Shown piece after piece: positions 5,613 through 6,956 of a stretch of DNA of 6,956 bases. Source of the DNA: an uncultured Eubacteriales bacterium (GTDB lineage Bacteria > Bacillota > Clostridia > Oscillospirales > Butyricicoccaceae); NCBI GenBank assembly GCA_900555855.1, contig USML01000090.1:1-6956 (forward strand). The letters run 5' to 3'. The first letter of the stretch is position 1, and each line of letters opens with the position of its first letter. Both the position numbers and the translations under genes were made by a program. The notes under the pieces were generated by a model. The model was not told where the DNA came from and did not search any database. It worked only from the letters and a program-made list of their open reading frames with translations.

Positions 5613-6586
5613 TGAGTAAGAGAATCGAACAGGTCGCCCGCGGCTTTGAAGATCTGAATCCCGGTCTGTTCCGGCGGCATGAGTTCAAGACGGCGGAGGC
5701 AGAAGCCATCACCTATTCCAACTATTCTTATTGGCGCAGCACCTGGAAGGCCTTCATCAAGCATAAGATCGCCGTGTTTCTGCTTTGCCTGATCGCGGTT
5801 TTGCTGCTGTTTACCGTCATCCAGCCCCTGCTGCCCGATCAGAAGGATCCCAACTATATCAACATCAACGCCGAGACCGGCTATCAGGACCTGAATGTCC
5901 AGCCCTGCAAGGAATATTGGTTTGGCACCAACTCCATCGGCCAGGACCTTTGGGCCCGGATCTGGGCCGGCACCCGCACCTCCCTGCTCATCGGTATTCT
6001 GGTGGGCGTTATCAACTGCGTCATGGGCATCATCGTGGGCGCCATCTGGGGCTATGTGCGCAAGCTGGATTTCATCATCACCGAGATCTATAACATCATC
6101 AACAACATCCCCACCACCATCCTGCTGATCCTGCTCACCTATATCATGCGGCCCAGCATCCAGACCATGGTCATGGCCATGTGCTGCACCGGCTGGCTGA
6201 GCACCGCCCGCTATATCCGCAATCAGGTCATCATCATCCGCGACCGGGAATACAATCTGGCCTCCCGCTGCCTTGGCACCGGGACGAAAAAGATCATCAC
6301 CAAAAACCTGCTGCCCTATCTGATCTCCGTGATCATGATGCAGCTGGCCCTCTCCATCCCCGGCACCATCGGCTGGGAGGTCTTCCTGACCTATATCGGC
6401 CTGGGCCTGCCGCTGGAGACGCCGTCGCTGGGCAATCTGGTCAACGAAGGCCGCGTCCTGATGCAATCCCCCGCTCTGAGCTATCAGCTGTGGTTTCCCG
6501 CGGCCGTATTGTCCATCATCACCATTTCGTTCTATGTGCTCGGCAATGTTTTCGCAGACGCCGCCGATCCCCGGAACCATATGTAA
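5612..6586 (+). CDS. oppC: ABC transporter permease, OppC/DppC family (324 aa)
   Basis: This is the second channel subunit, expected to pair with the OppB-like protein. A cytoplasmic N-terminal tail of about 50 residues includes YSYWRSTWKAFIKHK just before the first helix (about 52-74). After an extracellular loop comes the family signature WFGTNSIGQDLWARIWAGTR from residue 103. More helices span about 124-147, 165-179, 184-198, 236-256 and 293-315. The EAA coupling loop is present as EYNLASRCLGTGTKKIITKN from residue 213, then LLPYL; it keeps the key Gly but has Ser and Cys where Ala is common. The C-terminus ends in FADAADPRNHM, as is usual. The ATG at 5612 overlaps the upstream TAA (TAATG), with GGGAGG at 5597-5602 and 9-nt spacing, which implies translational coupling. 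The symbol denotes the family, not a proven substrate. Confidence 0.95.
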   Translation: MSKRIEQVARGFEDLNPGLFRRHEFKTAEAEAITYSNYSYWRSTWKAFIKHKIAVFLLCLIAVLLLFTVIQPLLPDQKDPNYININAETGYQDLNVQPCKEYWFGTNSIGQDLWARIWAGTRTSLLIGILVGVINCVMGIIVGAIWGYVRKLDFIITEIYNIINNIPTTILLILLTYIMRPSIQTMVMAMCCTGWLSTARYIRNQVIIIRDREYNLASRCLGTGTKKIITKNLLPYLISVIMMQLALSIPGTIGWEVFLTYIGLGLPLETPSLGNLVNEGRVLMQSPALSYQLWFPAAVLSIITISFYVLGNVFADAADPRNHM

Positions 6587-6604
6587 AGGAGGAGGCTGTT
6601 GATT

Positions 6605-6956
6605 ATGGAACATACCCCTGAAAAGGAAGTCATCCTCAGCGTGAAGGATCTGGTGGTCAAGTTCAATCTGCGCGGTCAGGTGCTCACGGCCATCCGCGGC
6701 ATCAGCATGGACCTGTATAAGGGCGAGAGCCTGGCCATCGTAGGCGAGTCCGGCTCCGGCAAGTCCGTGTTTACCAAGACCTTCATGGGTCTGCTGGATA
6801 AAAACGGCTGGGTGGACTCCGGCTCCATCCTGTATAAGGGCCACGACCTGGCCAAATATAAGACGGAAAAGGAATGGGATACCATCCGCGGCAGCCAAAT
6901 CGCCATGGTGTTTCAGGATCCCATGACCTCCCTGAACCCGCTGAAGACCATCGGCA
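6605..6956 (+). CDS. oppD: ABC transporter ATP-binding protein, OppD/DppD family (N-terminal part, cut by window end)
   Basis: This is the ATPase subunit that powers the importer from the cytoplasmic side. 117 whole codons are visible. After ILSVKDLVVKFNLRGQVLTA comes the Walker A P-loop GESGSGKS (residues 47-54), with Lys53 the expected nucleotide-binding lysine. The Q-loop region is MVFQDPMTSLNP at residues 101-112, a phrase typical of OppD and DppD. The ABC signature, Walker B and the C-terminal oligopeptide-transporter extension lie beyond the window. It follows the OppC-like gene by 18 nt. Two overlapping sites, AGGAGG (6587-6592) and GGAGG (6591-6595), precede the ATG by 9 nt from the second. 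An in-frame TTG at 6599 is possible but lies too close to them. An OppF-like second ATPase probably follows, which cannot be seen here. Confidence 0.95.
   Translation, partial: MEHTPEKEVILSVKDLVVKFNLRGQVLTAIRGISMDLYKGESLAIVGESGSGKSVFTKTFMGLLDKNGWVDSGSILYKGHDLAKYKTEKEWDTIRGSQIAMVFQDPMTSLNPLKTIG

Noticed and set aside
5609..6898. Long minus-strand open frame opposite the second permease and the ATPase
   Set aside because: It runs across two clearly real plus-strand genes, is rich in Asp/Gly/His/Gln as expected for an antisense shadow, and has no domain signature.

Overview
The window looks like chromosomal DNA of a fairly GC-rich anaerobic Firmicute, probably a gut Oscillospiraceae/Ruminococcaceae-type Clostridium relative. 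The reasons are strong AGGAGG-type ribosome binding sites, sigma-A-like promoters with 17-nt spacers in AT-rich gaps, Gram-positive-style LAGC lipoprotein signal peptides, and an Opp-type peptide transporter operon. This taxonomic reading is inference; there is no rRNA or marker gene in the window.

Layout, left to right. (1) Positions 1-407 (+) hold the C-terminal end of an oleate hydratase (FAD enzyme, old name myosin-cross-reactive antigen). (2) Positions 408-484 hold two hairpins that form back-to-back terminators for converging genes. (3) Positions 485-802 (-) encode a small, unrecognised four-helix membrane protein with its own clear promoter. (4) Positions 1049-2329 (-) encode a lipoprotein of unknown function made of two tandem copies of a domain of about 180 residues, followed by a long perfect terminator hairpin. 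(5) Positions 2330-2614 are a divergent regulatory gap with one good promoter for each side and a 9-bp inverted repeat between them. (6) Positions 2615-6956 (+) are an oligopeptide-type ABC transporter operon: a family 5 substrate-binding lipoprotein, an intergenic hairpin, an OppB-like permease, an OppC-like permease, and the start of an OppD-like ATPase cut by the window edge.

How the parts work together. The (+) operon would import peptides or a similar solute: the lipoprotein captures it outside the membrane, the two permeases form the channel, and the ATPase drives transport. The divergent two-domain lipoprotein shares an almost identical signal peptide pattern with the transporter's binding protein and could be co-regulated with it, but nothing in the sequence shows a shared function. 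The oleate hydratase belongs to a separate transcription unit.

The transporter and hydratase are ordinary. The part most worth following up is the duplicated-domain lipoprotein and the divergent promoter region it shares with the transporter. I see no CRISPR array, tRNA, rRNA, insertion sequence or phage gene.
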